Assembly: GCA_030549495.1 (NCBI GenBank)
Contig: JAUIRK010000896.1
Coordinates: forward strand, 1 to 64,000
DNA length: 64,000 bases
Source: Nectonema munidae
Taxonomy: Eukaryota > Nematomorpha > Nectonematoida > Nectonematidae
Reading direction: 5' to 3'
This document shows, one piece after another, positions 33,508 to 46,154 of the stretch. Each line of letters opens with the position of its first letter. Positions within the stretch are counted from its first letter, which is position 1. The notes below the pieces were generated by a model. That model saw nothing but the letters and a program-made list of their open reading frames with translations, was not told where the DNA came from and ran no database searches. The translations under genes and the position numbers were made by a program.

Positions 33508-34527
33508 ATGAAAAGTAAAACAAAGATACCAGTGATGAAAAGTAAAACAAAATCTGGTAAAAAAGTTGTAGAAGATTGGACATGTAGTCTTTGTTCCTTA
33601 AATGTAGATGATATGATTAGATGCTCTTCATGTGCTGCTTGGTACTGCCATTCTTGTCAGAATATTGAAGAGGAATTATGTAGAGTTATAGAATTATGGG
33701 AAGGTCGAGGGATTCGTTGGTATTGTGATAAATGTAGTAGAGGGGAAGAAAAACCAGCACAGACTTTATTAAGTGAGTATGAAAAAGAAAATTCTAAGAA
33801 ATTTTCCAAAGTGAATGACTTACTTAATAAATTTGAAGAGAAAATCTCAAATATGGAAAAATCTCAGCAAAATACTAATGTAGCAATTGAAAATTCAATG
33901 GTGGAAATAAATTTAAAGTTGTCTAATATTGAGAAGACAAGTGTCATTATTAAAGATAGTTCTGATCAAATGAAAGAAACATATAGTAATGTTATAGTAT
34001 CATCAAGTTTATCATCTGACTTTAAAAGTATTGTTAATGAAGCTTTTATCCAACAAAGAAATGTTGAAGATGATAAAAAAAGAAGAGTTATGAATCACGT
34101 CATACATGGTGTTGATGAGGTTCAAGACAATGATGGTACTAAAATTGATGATAGAAAATATATTGAGGAATTGTTTCAGAAACATCTTAATTTGAAAGAT
34201 GTCAAAGTTAAAGAAAGTCGGAGATTGGGTAAAATAAGTAAAGATCAGACCAAAGCAAGAAGACCTTTACGTATTGTTTATGAAAACTTAGAATCAAAAG
34301 AGAAGGAGACAGCTTCTTTATACCTTTTAAAGAATTCCCCAAGTAATTTTAGACATATTTTCATATCCAATGATTTGAATCAAGATGAAAGGATCAAGTT
34401 AAATGAAATGCGTCAGAAGGCTAAAAGTAAGAACATTGAAATTAACTCTGATTATCATTTCATTGTAAAAGGGGATCCTATTTGTGGTATGAGTATTGTT
34501 AAGAGGTATTTTCGGAGAAAAGATTAG
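33508..34527 (+). CDS. LINE A ORF1: zinc-finger, coiled-coil nucleic-acid-binding protein
   Basis: 339 codons from ATG at 33508 to TAG, uninterrupted. Residues about 20-75 hold a PHD-like zinc finger with paired cysteines (WTCSLC, RCSSC, WYCHSC, WYCDKC). Residues about 85-150 are a lysine- and glutamate-rich coiled coil for multimerisation. Residues about 190-330 form the ORF1 nucleic-acid-binding region of CR1/L2-type elements (NHVIHGVDE, SRRLGK, RPLRIVYENLE, IFISNDLNQDERIKLNEMRQ). The protein should package the LINE RNA into particles and act as a chaperone. A second in-frame ATG at 33532 sits in a short direct repeat of the start region. The frame overlaps the open upstream part of ORF2. 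Confidence 0.9.
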   Translation: MKSKTKIPVMKSKTKSGKKVVEDWTCSLCSLNVDDMIRCSSCAAWYCHSCQNIEEELCRVIELWEGRGIRWYCDKCSRGEEKPAQTLLSEYEKENSKKFSKVNDLLNKFEEKISNMEKSQQNTNVAIENSMVEINLKLSNIEKTSVIIKDSSDQMKETYSNVIVSSSLSSDFKSIVNEAFIQQRNVEDDKKRRVMNHVIHGVDEVQDNDGTKIDDRKYIEELFQKHLNLKDVKVKESRRLGKISKDQTKARRPLRIVYENLESKEKETASLYLLKNSPSNFRHIFISNDLNQDERIKLNEMRQKAKSKNIEINSDYHFIVKGDPICGMSIVKRYFRRKD

Positions 34528-34530
34528 TTA

Positions 34531-37382
34531 ATGCTTCTAATAGTTTTGGTTCTTTTTTAAATTATAAGAGTTACAAGTTCTTAAAGATTTTTTATACTAA
34601 CGCAAATCAATTATTGTCAAAAATAGATGAAATTAAAATAATAATTAAAATTTATAACTTTGATATACTTTTTGTTACTGAATTTTTATCAAAAAAAATC
34701 GATATAAAAAATTTTAACCTTAATCTTTTTAGCATTGATGGCTTCAAAATGTTCCATAATATAGATCATGAATACTTTACTAGTGATAACTTAATAAATA
34801 GAAGGGGTATAATTTGTTATTTTAAAAGCTATTTGTCTGTATACATGCTTCCATTTAATTCAACTGATTTGTTTGAACATTAGAATGTGTTTTAATAATC
34901 AAGTAACAACTTTCAGTTGTTTTTATAGAAGCCCTAATGCAGACAAGGAAAAAACCACGGAGAAAATAATTCATAGAATAGGTGAAGTTAAATATAGTTC
35001 TAATTCAAGAAATTTAGTTATTTTAGGTGATTTCAATTATCCTAGGATAGACTGGGATAAGTGTGACGCTCCACATAATTCTCCTGAGTGTCGGTTTTTA
35101 AACTTCGTTCAAAGTAGTTTATTGACACAAGTTATTCCGGCACCAACGAGAAGAGATCCAAGTGGTAATGAAAGTTTGTTAGATCTATTAATAACCAATG
35201 ATGAAAATCTCATACAGAGTTTGACTATACTTCCAAATCTTACAAAAAATGATCATTATTGCGTGTCTTTTACTTTCTCAAAGGTACATCAATATCGAAA
35301 AGCTGTTCCAAAGTATAAGTTCAGTTCTGCTGATTATTTTTCTATTGAGAACAATTTTAAAGAAATAGATTGGAATATTTTACATAAAAATGATATAGAA
35401 AGAAGTTCGAAAATTTTTGAAACTTTTTTGAAAAAACAAATTGAGCTTCATGTACCTAAATTAAAGGATAAAAAATCTTTTAAATTGTATATGAATAAAG
35501 ATGCAATTTTTTTTATAAAAATAAAAAAAGATTATTTAATCTGTATAAAAAGTATGGCAATAAAAATAGTTTTGAACAATATAAAAAATGTAGCAATCAT
35601 CTTAGAAAATTTACCAGGCAACTTAGAATTGATTATGAGGTAAAAATTTTAAAAGAATACAAGCAAAACTCAAAAAAAGTATGGAAGTATATTAATAGGA
35701 AGAAAAATAATTTAGCTATTGAAACAATATTGAGTGAAAATGGTAGTATAATTGAAGATGAGTTTTTACCTGAAGCCTTTAAAGAATACTTTTATTCCAT
35801 GTATAAAAGAGAAGGTAAACTTTTGACTAGAAACGTTGAAGTTAAACTAATTTCACAACCCTTTGATAGAATGACTATAGAAATATCCGAAGTGTACCAT
35901 AAGCTCAAAAGTCTAGATGTTTCTAAATCACCTGGTATTGACAACATTTCACCGCTTTTTTTTCAAAAACTCTGTAATGTTTTAGCGAAGCCTCTAACAG
36001 TTTTATATAATAAGTCTTTAGTGGAGCGTAAACTACCTGAATCATGGAAATTAAGCTGTGTATCACCGGTTTTTAAAAAAGGTGAGAAAAAGCTCATTAC
36101 TAATTATAGACCAATATCAGTCATTAATATAATTTTCAAAGTGCTTGAATCGATTATAAAGGACAAGGTTGTTGACCATCTTGATAAAAACAATTTGATA
36201 TCGCGGCAACAGCATGGCTTTCTTCCAAAAAAATCAACAATAACAAATCTAATTGAATTTTCTAATGAATTTACCCTTGAAATGAATATCAGTAAAACTG
36301 TGAACATTATTTATTTGGACTTTCAGAAGGCTTTTGACACTGTCCCCCATGAAAGACTCTTGTTAAAGTTGAAATCTTATGGTATAGGAGAAAACCTTAT
36401 AGAATGGTTCAGGGACTATATTTTTAATAGAAAATTTATTGTTCGATTGAATGGATTATGCTCATCAACTTCAGAAATAATAAGTGGAATCCCTCAAGGT
36501 TCTGTATTGGGACCTGTATTTTTCTCTATGTTTATAAATGATATTTGTGATGATCTAAAATCAAATATAAAAATGTATGCTGATGATATAAAATTATTCA
36601 AGGGTTCAAAGGGTGAAGGTACGAAGAATATACAGAATGATCTATACAAAATATATAGATGGAGTAAAGAATGGGATATGCAGTTGAATATAAATAAGTG
36701 CTATCACCTTCAAATTGGAAAAAAAGAGGATGCCAGTTTTTATATAGGCGGAACTAAGCTAAACCAAGTTGAAAAGCATAATGATCTAGGATTAATCGTT
36801 GATTCAAAGTTTTGTTTCTCTGATCATGTATTGCACGTTGTCAAGAAAGCCTTCACTATTCTACACATGTTGAACAATACCTTCATCTTATCTGAAATCG
36901 AAATTTCTCTGTATTTATACAAATCTTTAGTCAGACCTGTTCTGGAATACGCAAATGTAATTTTTGGAAGTTCATCAATTATCAACATCAGAAAAATAGA
37001 AAAGGTTCAAAAAGTATTCACAAAGCACTTGAAAGGAATGCAAAATTTATGTTATATTGAAAGACTTCAAAAGATTGACCTGCCTTCTTTATATTATCGA
37101 AGCCTGAGAAATGAAATGATATCAATATTTAATATCGTAAAAGGAAATATGAAGATTGATGAGAAAGTTTTGCCTGAATTTTCGAAGAGAATTTCCAGAT
37201 CACACTTGCTGAAGTTTGCACCTGAATCCTTTCAAAGTAAGTATAGAAGCAGATACTTAATCCAAAGAGCATACAATCACTGGAATGGCTTACATAATGA
37301 AGTTGTTAACTCAATTACTGTGAAAGAATTTGAAAAAAAACTCGATGAATTTTGGAAAGACAAAAGATTTGCCGTTCCTTGA
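34531..37382 (+). pseudogene. LINE A ORF2: endonuclease and reverse transcriptase, two frameshifts
   Basis: An APE-type endonuclease comes first (FYTNANQLLSKIDEIK, ILFVTEFL, RGIICYFKS; then FYRSPNAD, ILGDFNYPRIDW, LLDLLITN, KNDHYCVSFTF), then the linker and RT (SPGIDNISPLFFQKL, NYRPISVI, QHGFLPKKSTITNLIEF, IYLDFQKAFDTVPH, IPQGSVLGPVFFSMFINDI, MYADDIKLF), and the conserved end VNSITVKEFEKKLDEFWK. All catalytic landmarks of RT, including YADD, are present. The frame changes near 34877 and again in an A-rich run near 35520. From about 35540 to 37382 the RT part is one open frame. There is no ATG in the ORF2 frame near the end of ORF1; the ORF2 frame is open through ORF1's last codons. Translation by re-initiation or frameshifting is therefore possible. 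Confidence 0.9.
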
Positions 37383-37412
37383 AAAATACGCTATATTTGA
37401 TGCAATTCTCAT

Positions 37413-37470
37413 AGGCTGCTAGCCTCTTTAAATTGCTTAATAAACTTATGTTATGTTATGTTATGTTATT
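37413..37470 (+). other. LINE A 3' hairpin and (TTATG)n tail
   Basis: A short perfect stem AGGCTGCTAGCCT (37413-37425), then GCTTAATAAA and a run of TTATG repeats. Family B has a different-sequence hairpin at the same place, which suggests a recognition element for its own reverse transcriptase. Confidence 0.75.
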
Positions 37471-38290
37471 TACCATCTTTGCTTACGTCAAAGCAACTTT
37501 AAGAATAAAAGTTTGGGGTTTTCGTTAGCAAACTTACTTATTACAACCTGTAAAGTAATGACCGATTTTAACGATGAATAACGAAGCGTTTCGAGAATTG
37601 AATCAACAATTGTGTTATAAGTGCAGTTCTTTTTTATATTAATGGATATTACTATACTTTTGAAAAATGGTAAAACATAATTAATTAGCATATTTTAATC
37701 TGATAGTTTTGACTGCAATTATTAACTTCACATTTAAGAGATTTGAAGATGATTTCATATCGATATTATTATTATAAACTTTGATATTGCCTTTTTTTAT
37801 TATAATCAAAAGCCTGGTATGGGAGTAAATTTAAAAATGGAAAGAATCAATTTAGAGAAATATAAATTTTTATTATCAAAGTAAAGATTTGGATTAGGCG
37901 GTGATAAAATTGTGTAGTAAAAAGGTCTTTGAAAAAAGAAAGCTACTAAAAATGGGAAGGTATTTCTGAAGAAAAATGGCATGAATTATGACGTTCATGA
38001 TGGTTTGATTAAAACTTGGTAAAGAGATCCAGAATCTATAGACAAAAAAATTAAGTAAATAGGAATTAAATAATCTACACAGAATCAATTATCTTTATTG
38101 CCGAAATAATGGGTATGAATCAAAAGTATATATTTTCGAGAACTCTCTATATTTAAAGTATATATTTTATATTTACTTGTATAAAAAAATTTATAATAGC
38201 AGTCGCCATTTTAATTTCAACAAATTTTTGAGTCTAATGCATTTAAATATCATTTAAAAGAATATTATTAATAATAAAAAGTGAGAATTT
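37471..38290. other. A+T-rich DNA without recognisable gene
   Basis: Flank of LINE A. Only chance reading frames are seen. Confidence 0.5.
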
Positions 38291-38389
38291 TCTCGATTTT
38301 TTTCTTACGAGTATATCAGTCTTTTGGCGCTATAAAAATACTCCCAGCCGCTAATACGCGCTTAGGCGTGGATTCGCCCATCCCTGCTT
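38291..38389 (-). mobile_element. Possible hAT end (CAGGGATGGGC)
   Basis: On the minus strand, from 38389, the sequence starts CAGGGATGGGCGAATCCACG, a typical hAT terminus. The patch is clearly richer in G+C than its surroundings. No second terminus or clear target duplication was found. The neighbouring patch to 38560 is similar in composition but unassigned. Confidence 0.35.
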
Positions 38390-38564
38390 TTCATAGGCAA
38401 ATAAATAAAGTGGTGTGGAAACTTAGCACTACTGTTTTTTTTATAAGTTCGTTATTACACCCTTGCACTGCTTCAAGCACAACTGTATGCTGGGTACTTG
38501 TTCATAAAACCTCTTCAGCACTCATCAACAACTTGATTATGGAATGAACAATCACACACTTAGT

Positions 38565-38720
38565 GAATCTTAACCCTATCAGTGATGAGGAGGAGGGGAG
38601 CATTTTAGCCACCCTCAAATAATATTTCTATTGTACAAAATTCTCTGAAATTATATGCCTTCAAACTTTGTGACTTTTCCTAAAATCAATTTTTTCAACA
38701 AACTTTTTTTATAATGTTTA
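38565..38720 (+). repeat. Dispersed repeat A, partial copy 2
   Basis: Shares the start of repeat A: TTAACCC, a C/G-rich stretch, TTGTACAAAATT, TATGCCTTCAAA and TGACTTTTCCTAAAATC. The copy stops before the part that contains the hATC end. Confidence 0.65.
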
Positions 38721-38859
38721 TGACATTTAACTTAGTGTTTACATTAGATACAAGAAAAAAAATATGTTCATCAAACACTACTTGCCACCAACGAATCAAC
38801 AGAACCTAGAAGTTAAAACAATCAACTTTCACTTCAAGTCAACATAAAGAAATTTCCCG

Positions 38860-41830
38860 AAATATTATATCTGTATTCTATACCAATTCTAATCAACTTC
38901 TTCCCAAAATGTCAGAGCTTTGTTTGGTAATAGACAAAACAAATTCTGATTTGATTTTTATTACCGAAGTTCTTCCAAAAAATAAAGGTTCATTTCCGCC
39001 AGTCTGCTCCACCTATAATCTGTGCAGTTTTTCAATGGTCAACAATTTTGATAAAGTAACTAACCATGCTTCTAAAACTAGAGGAATCATTGCTTATTTT
39101 AAACCATTTTTAAAAGTCAAAACTGTATCCCCCTTTGTTCCTTCCTATATTGAATATATTACTTTAGAGATTGAAAATAATGGCAAAACTTTATCGTTTT
39201 CTGCGTTTATAGAAGCCCCTCAATCAATATGGCTTGTTCTACTCATGAAATAATTCGTATCTTTTCAACCCTCATTGACTTGTTTCCTAAATTTACTATA
39301 ATTTTCATTGGAAATTTTAACTATCCCTCTATTCCTTGGAACTCCAAAGTTCACAACGCTAGAAAGAACTCTTCTGCTATGAAGTTTGTACAGTACCTAG
39401 CTTCAAACAACTTGTTCCAATTAATTCAGGATGCTACTAGATTAGATTATACTGGAAAAGAAAGTATTTTAGACCTCTTAATTACGAATTTCCCTTCTGA
39501 TCTTTCAAATATTTCTATTTTACCAGCATTGGATGGTAGTGATCATTACTCTATTACGTTCGATTTCTCTTATATTGTCAAAGCTTCATCTTCTATAACC
39601 ACCAAACTAGATGTTCGCTCGGGAAGATACAATAAAATAAGAGAATATCTGTCCAATGTTAATTGGAATAATGAATACTCTTTTTTAGAGTTTTATGATG
39701 TTTTCATGAGAGTTATATACGGAGCTATTGCTGAGTTTATACCTTTAATGAAAAAGAAAACAAAATATAATCCGTATATAAACAGATCAACTACATACAT
39801 ATACAAAAGAAAAAAAACTCTTCAAGAAGTACCTGAAGTTTAAAGACCGTAAAATGTTGTTACAACTCAAAGAAATATCAAATAAATTAAGAAGAGAAAC
39901 AAGAAAAGCAAAGCGTTCGTTTGAATGTAACATTTCAAAGAACATAAAAGACAAGTCTAAAAAGTTTTGGAATTATATAAACGTATTGAAAAAAAAGCCA
40001 TACTATAATTGATAAAAATGGAAATCGTGTAAAATCTGATAACATAATTGCTGAAACATTCAGTGAGTACTTTTCTTCTGTATTTACTAACCATCAAACC
40101 CATCCTCCAAAAATATTACCCAAGTATCATCACTACTCACCGATGGAAGATGTAGTAGTCAGTGAAAAACTTGTATTTCAGAAACTTAGCTCTCTCAGCG
40201 GCGACAAATCACCTGGTATTGATAATTTGCACCCATATATTCTGAAAGAACTTTCCCAAGATTTGGCTTTTCCTATAACAAAGTTATTTAACCTACCTTT
40301 AAAAGAAGGAGTCATACCCAAAACTTGGAAATCTGCATTAGTTGTGCCTGTACATAAAAGTTCCGACCCCGAGCTTCCTTCAAACTACAGGCCTATTAGT
40401 TTAACTTCCGTCTGGTCAAAAGTGCTTGAATCAATAGTTGCTGATAATATTCTTTTTTATTTGGAAGAAAAGAATTTGATTAACACTAAGCAACATGGTT
40501 TTCTGAAAAAGAAATCAACTGTAACACAATTAACGGAGTTCCATGATGATGTTACTAATCTCCTTGAAAATAATGACACGGTTGATGTTTTATACTTTGA
40601 CTTTCGAAAGGCATTCGACAAGATTCCGCATAATTATTTACTCAGTAAATTGAAAGCCTATGACATTAACTCTGGAATTATTAATTGGATTGATAACTTC
40701 TTGACCGATAGAACACAGTTTGTCACCGTGAATGGCCATATATCAAATTCAAGTAGAATGACTAGTGGTGTTATCCAAGGTAGTGTGATAGGACCACTAC
40801 TTTTCAACATTTACATAAATGATCTGCATACCCAAGTTCGTTCTCGCTTAAAATTGTTTGCTGATGATCTTAAAATGTACTCTGAATCAACTAACAAATC
40901 TAAACTACAACTTCAAGCCGACCTTTTTACTTTATACCAATGGTGTCACACTTGGGGTATGGATTTAAACGTTTCTAAATGTTATCATTTACAAATTGGT
41001 TTAAATAATAGCCTCAATTACTACATAGGTGGTTATAATATTAAGCGTACCGCACAAATTAACGATTTAGGAATTATTATTGATGATGCTCTCAAATTTA
41101 AACCTCAATTTTCAAAAATCATCTCGAAAGCTTTCTATATTCCATTTAGTTCTTCGATATTTATCTTCCTTTGAACCCGAGATAGCTAAACCTATATATA
41201 AAGCTTTGATACGACCCATCTTTGAGTACAGTAATGTTATAGCGCAACCTACCTGCATAAAAAATATGAAATCTTTGGAGAAAATACAGCAACATATAAC
41301 CAAAAAAATGAAAGGCCTCAAAGAACTGCACTATAAAGAACGATTGCAGACTCTGTCCTTACCACTTCTGTCATACAGATATAAAAGAAACGACATGATA
41401 ACAGTATTTAACATCATAAATAAAAATATTCATGTTAATCGTGATATCCTACCCCCATTTTCTTCAAGATTTCAAAGAACTCATCAGTACAAATTTATAA
41501 AAAGCCGACACAAAAAGCACTTTCGCAAAAACCTCTTTTCTAACAGAATTACCAACGACTGGAACAGCCTTCCCGCGTATGTAGTGAACTCTCCTACTTT
41601 AAACATCTTCAAGCAACGCCTTGATCACTTCTGGAAAGATAAGCTGTATACTCCTTCCTAGCTTAGTAACTTGGAATATCCTAGTTTTCTTATATTAATC
41701 TTTTTTCCATAATTGTCACTTATACTATTCTCGATCAGTTTAGTTATTCTTTTTCTTTTCCTTAAATTGATGCGATCATTACAGGCAAATTTGCCTTTCT
41801 ATTCGCTTAATAAATTTTGTTATTCCTTTT
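38860..41830 (+). pseudogene. CR1-like LINE, family B, decayed ORF2
   Basis: Endonuclease and RT of a LINE related to family A but clearly distinct. Endonuclease parts: DLIFITEVLPKNKG, RGIIAYFKPFL, then in another frame IFIGNFNYPSIPW, ILDLLITN and LDGSDHYSITFDFS. RT parts (from 40143): SGDKSPGIDNLHPYILKELS, NYRPISLTSVWSKVLESIV, QHGFLKKKSTVTQLTEF, LYFDFRKAFDKIPH, IQGSVIGPLLFNIYINDL and LFADDLKMY; a third frame holds the end (ITNDWNSLPAYVVNSP). At least four frame changes separate these. ORF1 is missing. The endonuclease motif GDFN is GNFN here. The 3' UTR has the hairpin AGGCAAATTTGCCT at 41783-41796 and CTTAATAAA. It is older than LINE A, dead, and lies 1.4 kb downstream of it on the same strand. 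Confidence 0.92.
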
Positions 41831-41939
41831 TGGCCATTACAGTCTAAAAAGTATTAATCGAATTCGTAATAATCTATTTTTTTCCAGAAAACGTCTGTCA
41901 AGTTTTTTCTAATCGTCATTTATTATAGTACAAATATTT

Positions 41940-42125
41940 GAGTATGAAAGAAGAAAAGAAACTGAAGGCACATTGAAATGAGAACGCTTTATCATTAGAA
42001 AAATAAAATATAGTAACTCGTTTTTATAAAATGCTTTGATATTATCAATGTAATAGCCCTTTGAGGAGTTATATAGTTTTAAGAAACAAGAATGTAACTT
42101 GTTTAACAGGAGATGCAACTTTTTT
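41940..42125. repeat. Dispersed repeat B, copy 1
   Basis: Aligns to 53240-53395 through GTATGA(A/G)AGAAGAAA, GCACATTGAAATGA, CTTTGAGGAG(T/C)TAT and a final ATGCAACT. Family unknown, non-coding. Confidence 0.6.
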
Positions 42126-45100
42126 CAATGATCTAGATTGTGTAAAAATCTAGTATTCAGATTTTCAAAAAATATCTTTGTCTTGAAGCAGAAACAAAAT
42201 TAAAAAAGAAAATTATTTTATCTATTGCTATTAATATATAATATTCAATATAGTGTTGAATTAACTATATATATAACCATTTTAATCACATTTAAATGTA
42301 GTATTCATTACTTGTGAATATATTGATAAAAATACCCTCATACTGAAATAGAGAAGATCGATTTTTCTATATGGGACGAAAATTGTTCAACAATTTTCAA
42401 AAAATATTTGCCCACAAATTAACCAAAATCAAATAATAATTGCAATTTAAATATAGAGTAACAAAGGTATATTCAGAATCAAATTGAGCATGTCAATTTG
42501 CAGTGTATGGATAAGTTTATTTAAAAATAATGAGAAAGTGTTTTGCAATAAGTCCACTGTGAAAGCTAATTTACTGACAGGTGAAATATTTTGGGTGAAT
42601 TAATCACAAAAATTTAGTTTATTAAATAAATTAAGACCATATTAAGCCAAAAAAAGTGGAATTATAATATATTTTGAAGTTTTTATATTTGATATTGTTT
42701 GGCAGCTTTGATTGATTTTTTGACACTTGATTCATTTTGATGAAAATATCCGATTTGCAATCGATTATTTAGTCGTTTCACACGAGAAATTTGTAAAAAT
42801 GTTTAATATTTTAGGAAAAAAGCCCCCCCCCCTCCTCACTGAGGAAATAAATGTAGCCTATGAAGTATAGGGTTAAAGGAATTCTTTAAATTTGATCCGC
42901 ACTTAACACAAATGGGGAAAAATATTGATCTCAATAACAATACTATGTGCTACAAAGTGTTCGGCATGTTTGAGAGATGATGCTCACATATTCGTATCAC
43001 TTCGCACATCATAACTCTTGATATCAGCAACGAATCAACGTAATGATTGAAATGCCAATCAATGCATCACGATTTGAGGTTCGCTTTTCACAAGATTGCC
43101 AAAGTTTCTATATATTATTACATAGATAAAATTTATCTCATGACCGCTCATCTATTTATTAAAATATATATTCTTAGGGATATTGAAAATTATGCATGAA
43201 CGTTCATTTAAAAATGCATAACAATGATAGTAGCTCAGATACATTTTAAAGTTGATGAGAAAATAATGAGAATATTCAGGACGAATTACCTAGTTTTAGA
43301 GAAATCTTAAAACATTTTAGTAAAATAATTAAAACTGCTGAACACGTGTTGTTACTGAAATTCATCTTTGTTTGTGATGTTGTTAATGAGCTCCATGAAT
43401 TCATTAAGATCGTCCAAAGTTCATCGAAAAGGATTTCGGACAATTTTCTGCTGTACATTCTTTTCATTTGCATCATTCTTATAAAAATGATTTATAAACT
43501 CTTTTTGGATGCTTGACAACTTTGATATCTTTTTTCTGCTCATCTAAAAATGATTTTCCCTGCCAACCTCAACCAGATGTTAGAAGAGAGCTAAATCTCC
43601 TCTCTCCACCTTTCTTCTTTTAATTAACTAGTTTGGAGAGGAAAGCCTTGATGGCATCGGTATGAAAAAAACAAGCTTCAAATACAGGAACGAGAACATT
43701 GAGCTTTAGCAGACAGGGAACAGATGTGTGAAAGAAGAGGCAAGTAACCAAACAGCCTCGTGTTGAGTCCCATTCTGTTGATATTGTAATTAAATATTAT
43801 TAAATATAAATTTTAATAAGATATGGTAACATTCTTCCTGAATTCATTATTTTTTCAACGACATAAAATGTATCTTAGCCATTAAAAACGAGTACATTTT
43901 CAGAAGGCTTATAAAGATGGGGGTGATGGTATGTTTTGTACTACTGAAAAGGGTCACATACTAGAAAAGTTTGAAAACAATTAGAATAAAAAACTTCAGA
44001 AAGGCAATTAAAAAGTATACATGCTTATTTAAGATTAATTGAGACATAATATTTAGAATCCAAAATAATAAAAGATTTTTGCAGAAAAAATACAAAAACT
44101 CTCTTAGTTGACTTTATAGATCGCAAAACTTGGCATATTTGAAAAAAGTAATTAACCAAATTACTAACCAGCTATAACTAATCAACTAACTATAACTAAC
44201 TCTTTCCAGTTTTTGGGACCCAAGATTTAAAATAAAAAGAAAGATGTCATTACACAACTATATAAGTGAACAAAGTGGTAAAATTAAATTTTTATAGTAA
44301 TATTACTATCAATGTAGTAAATTGGGAGAAGTTACTTATTTTTTTGGAATAAATAAATATTTACAATATTTTTCTGTTATGCTAGCAATACCAATATTTG
44401 GATAATATGTTAATGATATAAAGAACTTAAAAATCTTTCGTTTTTAAGATGACCTCAGATTATTTATCTCATTAAAAGTGAACTTACTATTAAAAATAGT
44501 AACTTTACTATGATAGAATAGAAATTTTAATTACAAAGAATAGTAAAGTTATGCATTGTTACACTAAGCATTTAAAGTAGTTACAGTAACCTCTTTTTAT
44601 TTTCAGTGAATCTTCCTTACAATGGCGCTCAGTTTTCTGACACCAAATTTTTGATACAGTTTCGCCACTAATAATTTTCAATTTTCTGAATTGTATATCT
44701 TTTTTTATAGTATTTATTAAACTTGTTTGTCTTCTGAGTAGATTTTCGATATTACTTTTCTTTTTTCAAAGTTAAGCCTTAGAATGAATATTTAAAATCT
44801 ATTTATCTCATTAACGTTCATTTCTTTGATATAATGTTTCAATTTTGAGCTATATTTGATCAGAGACAGTATTGTAGCCAGTCATTTGAATAAGAGCCCA
44901 TGCATTTTTGAGTGAGGCAAATATTTTTTAGATATATAAGAACTCTATAGTTTAAATAATTTTTTAGATCTAAGTTTTCTCATATCGATTTACTGGTCAA
45001 CATCAAATAACAAGTAGATTGACAAGAAATAAAATAAATTGATATTATGAACGTCAAAATTAAAATATTTCAGAGCAAAACTATTTTTTTCTACAAAACT

Positions 45101-46097
45101 GAAAGTCTCATTCATCGTCACTTGAAATTATTTTTCTCTTTTGTAAAAGATAAAAAAAATTGCCCTAATAATTATATAACCTGATAATAATCATAATTAT
45201 TTGTATTTTCGCGAAGGGGAAATATCAGACTTTATGGCACTAGTTTACTTTCCCTTGCCACCTTTAAAATGATTCTGTTTAATTTTACTAAAATAATTTT
45301 GCTCTTAATATTTAAAAAATATTGTAAATAATCAAATTTTTATAAATAAAATTTTTTTTTAATTTTTTATCAAATATAAGAATTTTAATTACAAAGGATA
45401 CTTTTTTGTATATGATATTTTTCGTCTCAATGCTGCAAATAGATACCTACCGATGCAATTGTCTCAGTGCTATCAAATGTCCTACAGCCACTGATTTTGT
45501 CTATTTATAACTTCTATAAATTTGTGCTTTAAAATATTTCAATGCTAAAATATTTTAACTTTAATAAAAAATTTTATATCTAAGTTATTAAACATAATAA
45601 TTAATCCCTAAATAATTATACTATTTGTAATTGTTTATTTGTTAATTAGAGGCATTTACGTGTTTAAAAATGTAGAAATATTTCATTACCAAAAACATTT
45701 CCCATATCAAAAATCAATCTATCTAAAATCAATTTCAGTGAAAAATAAGCAAACAAGAAGGATTGATGCTGTTTTTTTTCGAGCATCACAACAATTTGAT
45801 TGCACAACACATCAATTACAAATTTATAAACTTCTTCAAAATTGATTTGTGATGATAACTTAGAATCTTATTAAACTTTCATAAAATTTTACGATTTTCT
45901 GCAAAGGATAATATAATCGTAATTAATATTCGAGCACTTAAGAATTTATTTTTCATTCCCCTTTTCAATTTAGCTGAAGACGAAATCACATAAATTTCGA
46001 GGTATATTAAATCTTTGTTTTGTAATTTAATCAAATTCGAAAAACACCCTAGTTTTAATTGGTCAACGTAGAATAAATTCACAAGGACGTTTTCGAA
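42126..46097. other. Intergenic DNA without recognisable gene
   Basis: Mostly very A+T-rich. There is a C10 run with CCTCCTCACTGAGG near 42823-42845. Less A+T-rich patches at 42960-43110 and 43550-43790 have no recognisable product. Degenerate TAACTAAC motifs lie near 44140-44205. Confidence 0.5.
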
Positions 46098-46106
46098 TAT
46101 AAAAAG
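46098..46106 (+). promoter_or_regulatory. TATA box of microexon gene 2
   Basis: TATAAAAAG, 49 bases before the signal-peptide ATG. A start of transcription about 30 bases downstream (around 46128-46135, ACACTCGATT) would give a short leader of about 25 bases. Confidence 0.6.
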
Positions 46107-46154
46107 AGTATTTAACGTAGAAAATACACTCGATTACTGCTAGATATTTACTGG

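Larger units (their letters stand above)
33164..37470 (+). mobile_element. Nearly full-length CR1-like LINE, family A
   Basis: A two-ORF non-LTR retrotransposon: 5' region with tandem units, ORF1 with a PHD-like zinc finger, ORF2 with endonuclease and RT, 3' hairpin, AATAAA and a (TTATG)n tail at 37447-37470. The left edge is uncertain. A second copy, on the minus strand at 61705-63280, differs by about ten residues over 389, so the family moved recently. ORF2 has two frame changes, so this copy is not autonomous now. Confidence 0.92.

Noticed and set aside
33164-41830. LTR retrotransposon or other capsid-bearing element
   Set aside because: No long terminal repeats, protease, integrase or capsid-like parts; the enzymes and tails are those of LINEs. 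None was seen elsewhere in the window either.
43276-43476. 66-codon minus-strand frame with LDDLNEFMELINN-like text in another frame
   Set aside because: Too short and broken to assign to a transposase or a host gene.
45639-45845. 68-codon plus-strand frame just upstream of gene 2
   Set aside because: No domain, no signal peptide and composition like the surrounding intergenic DNA.
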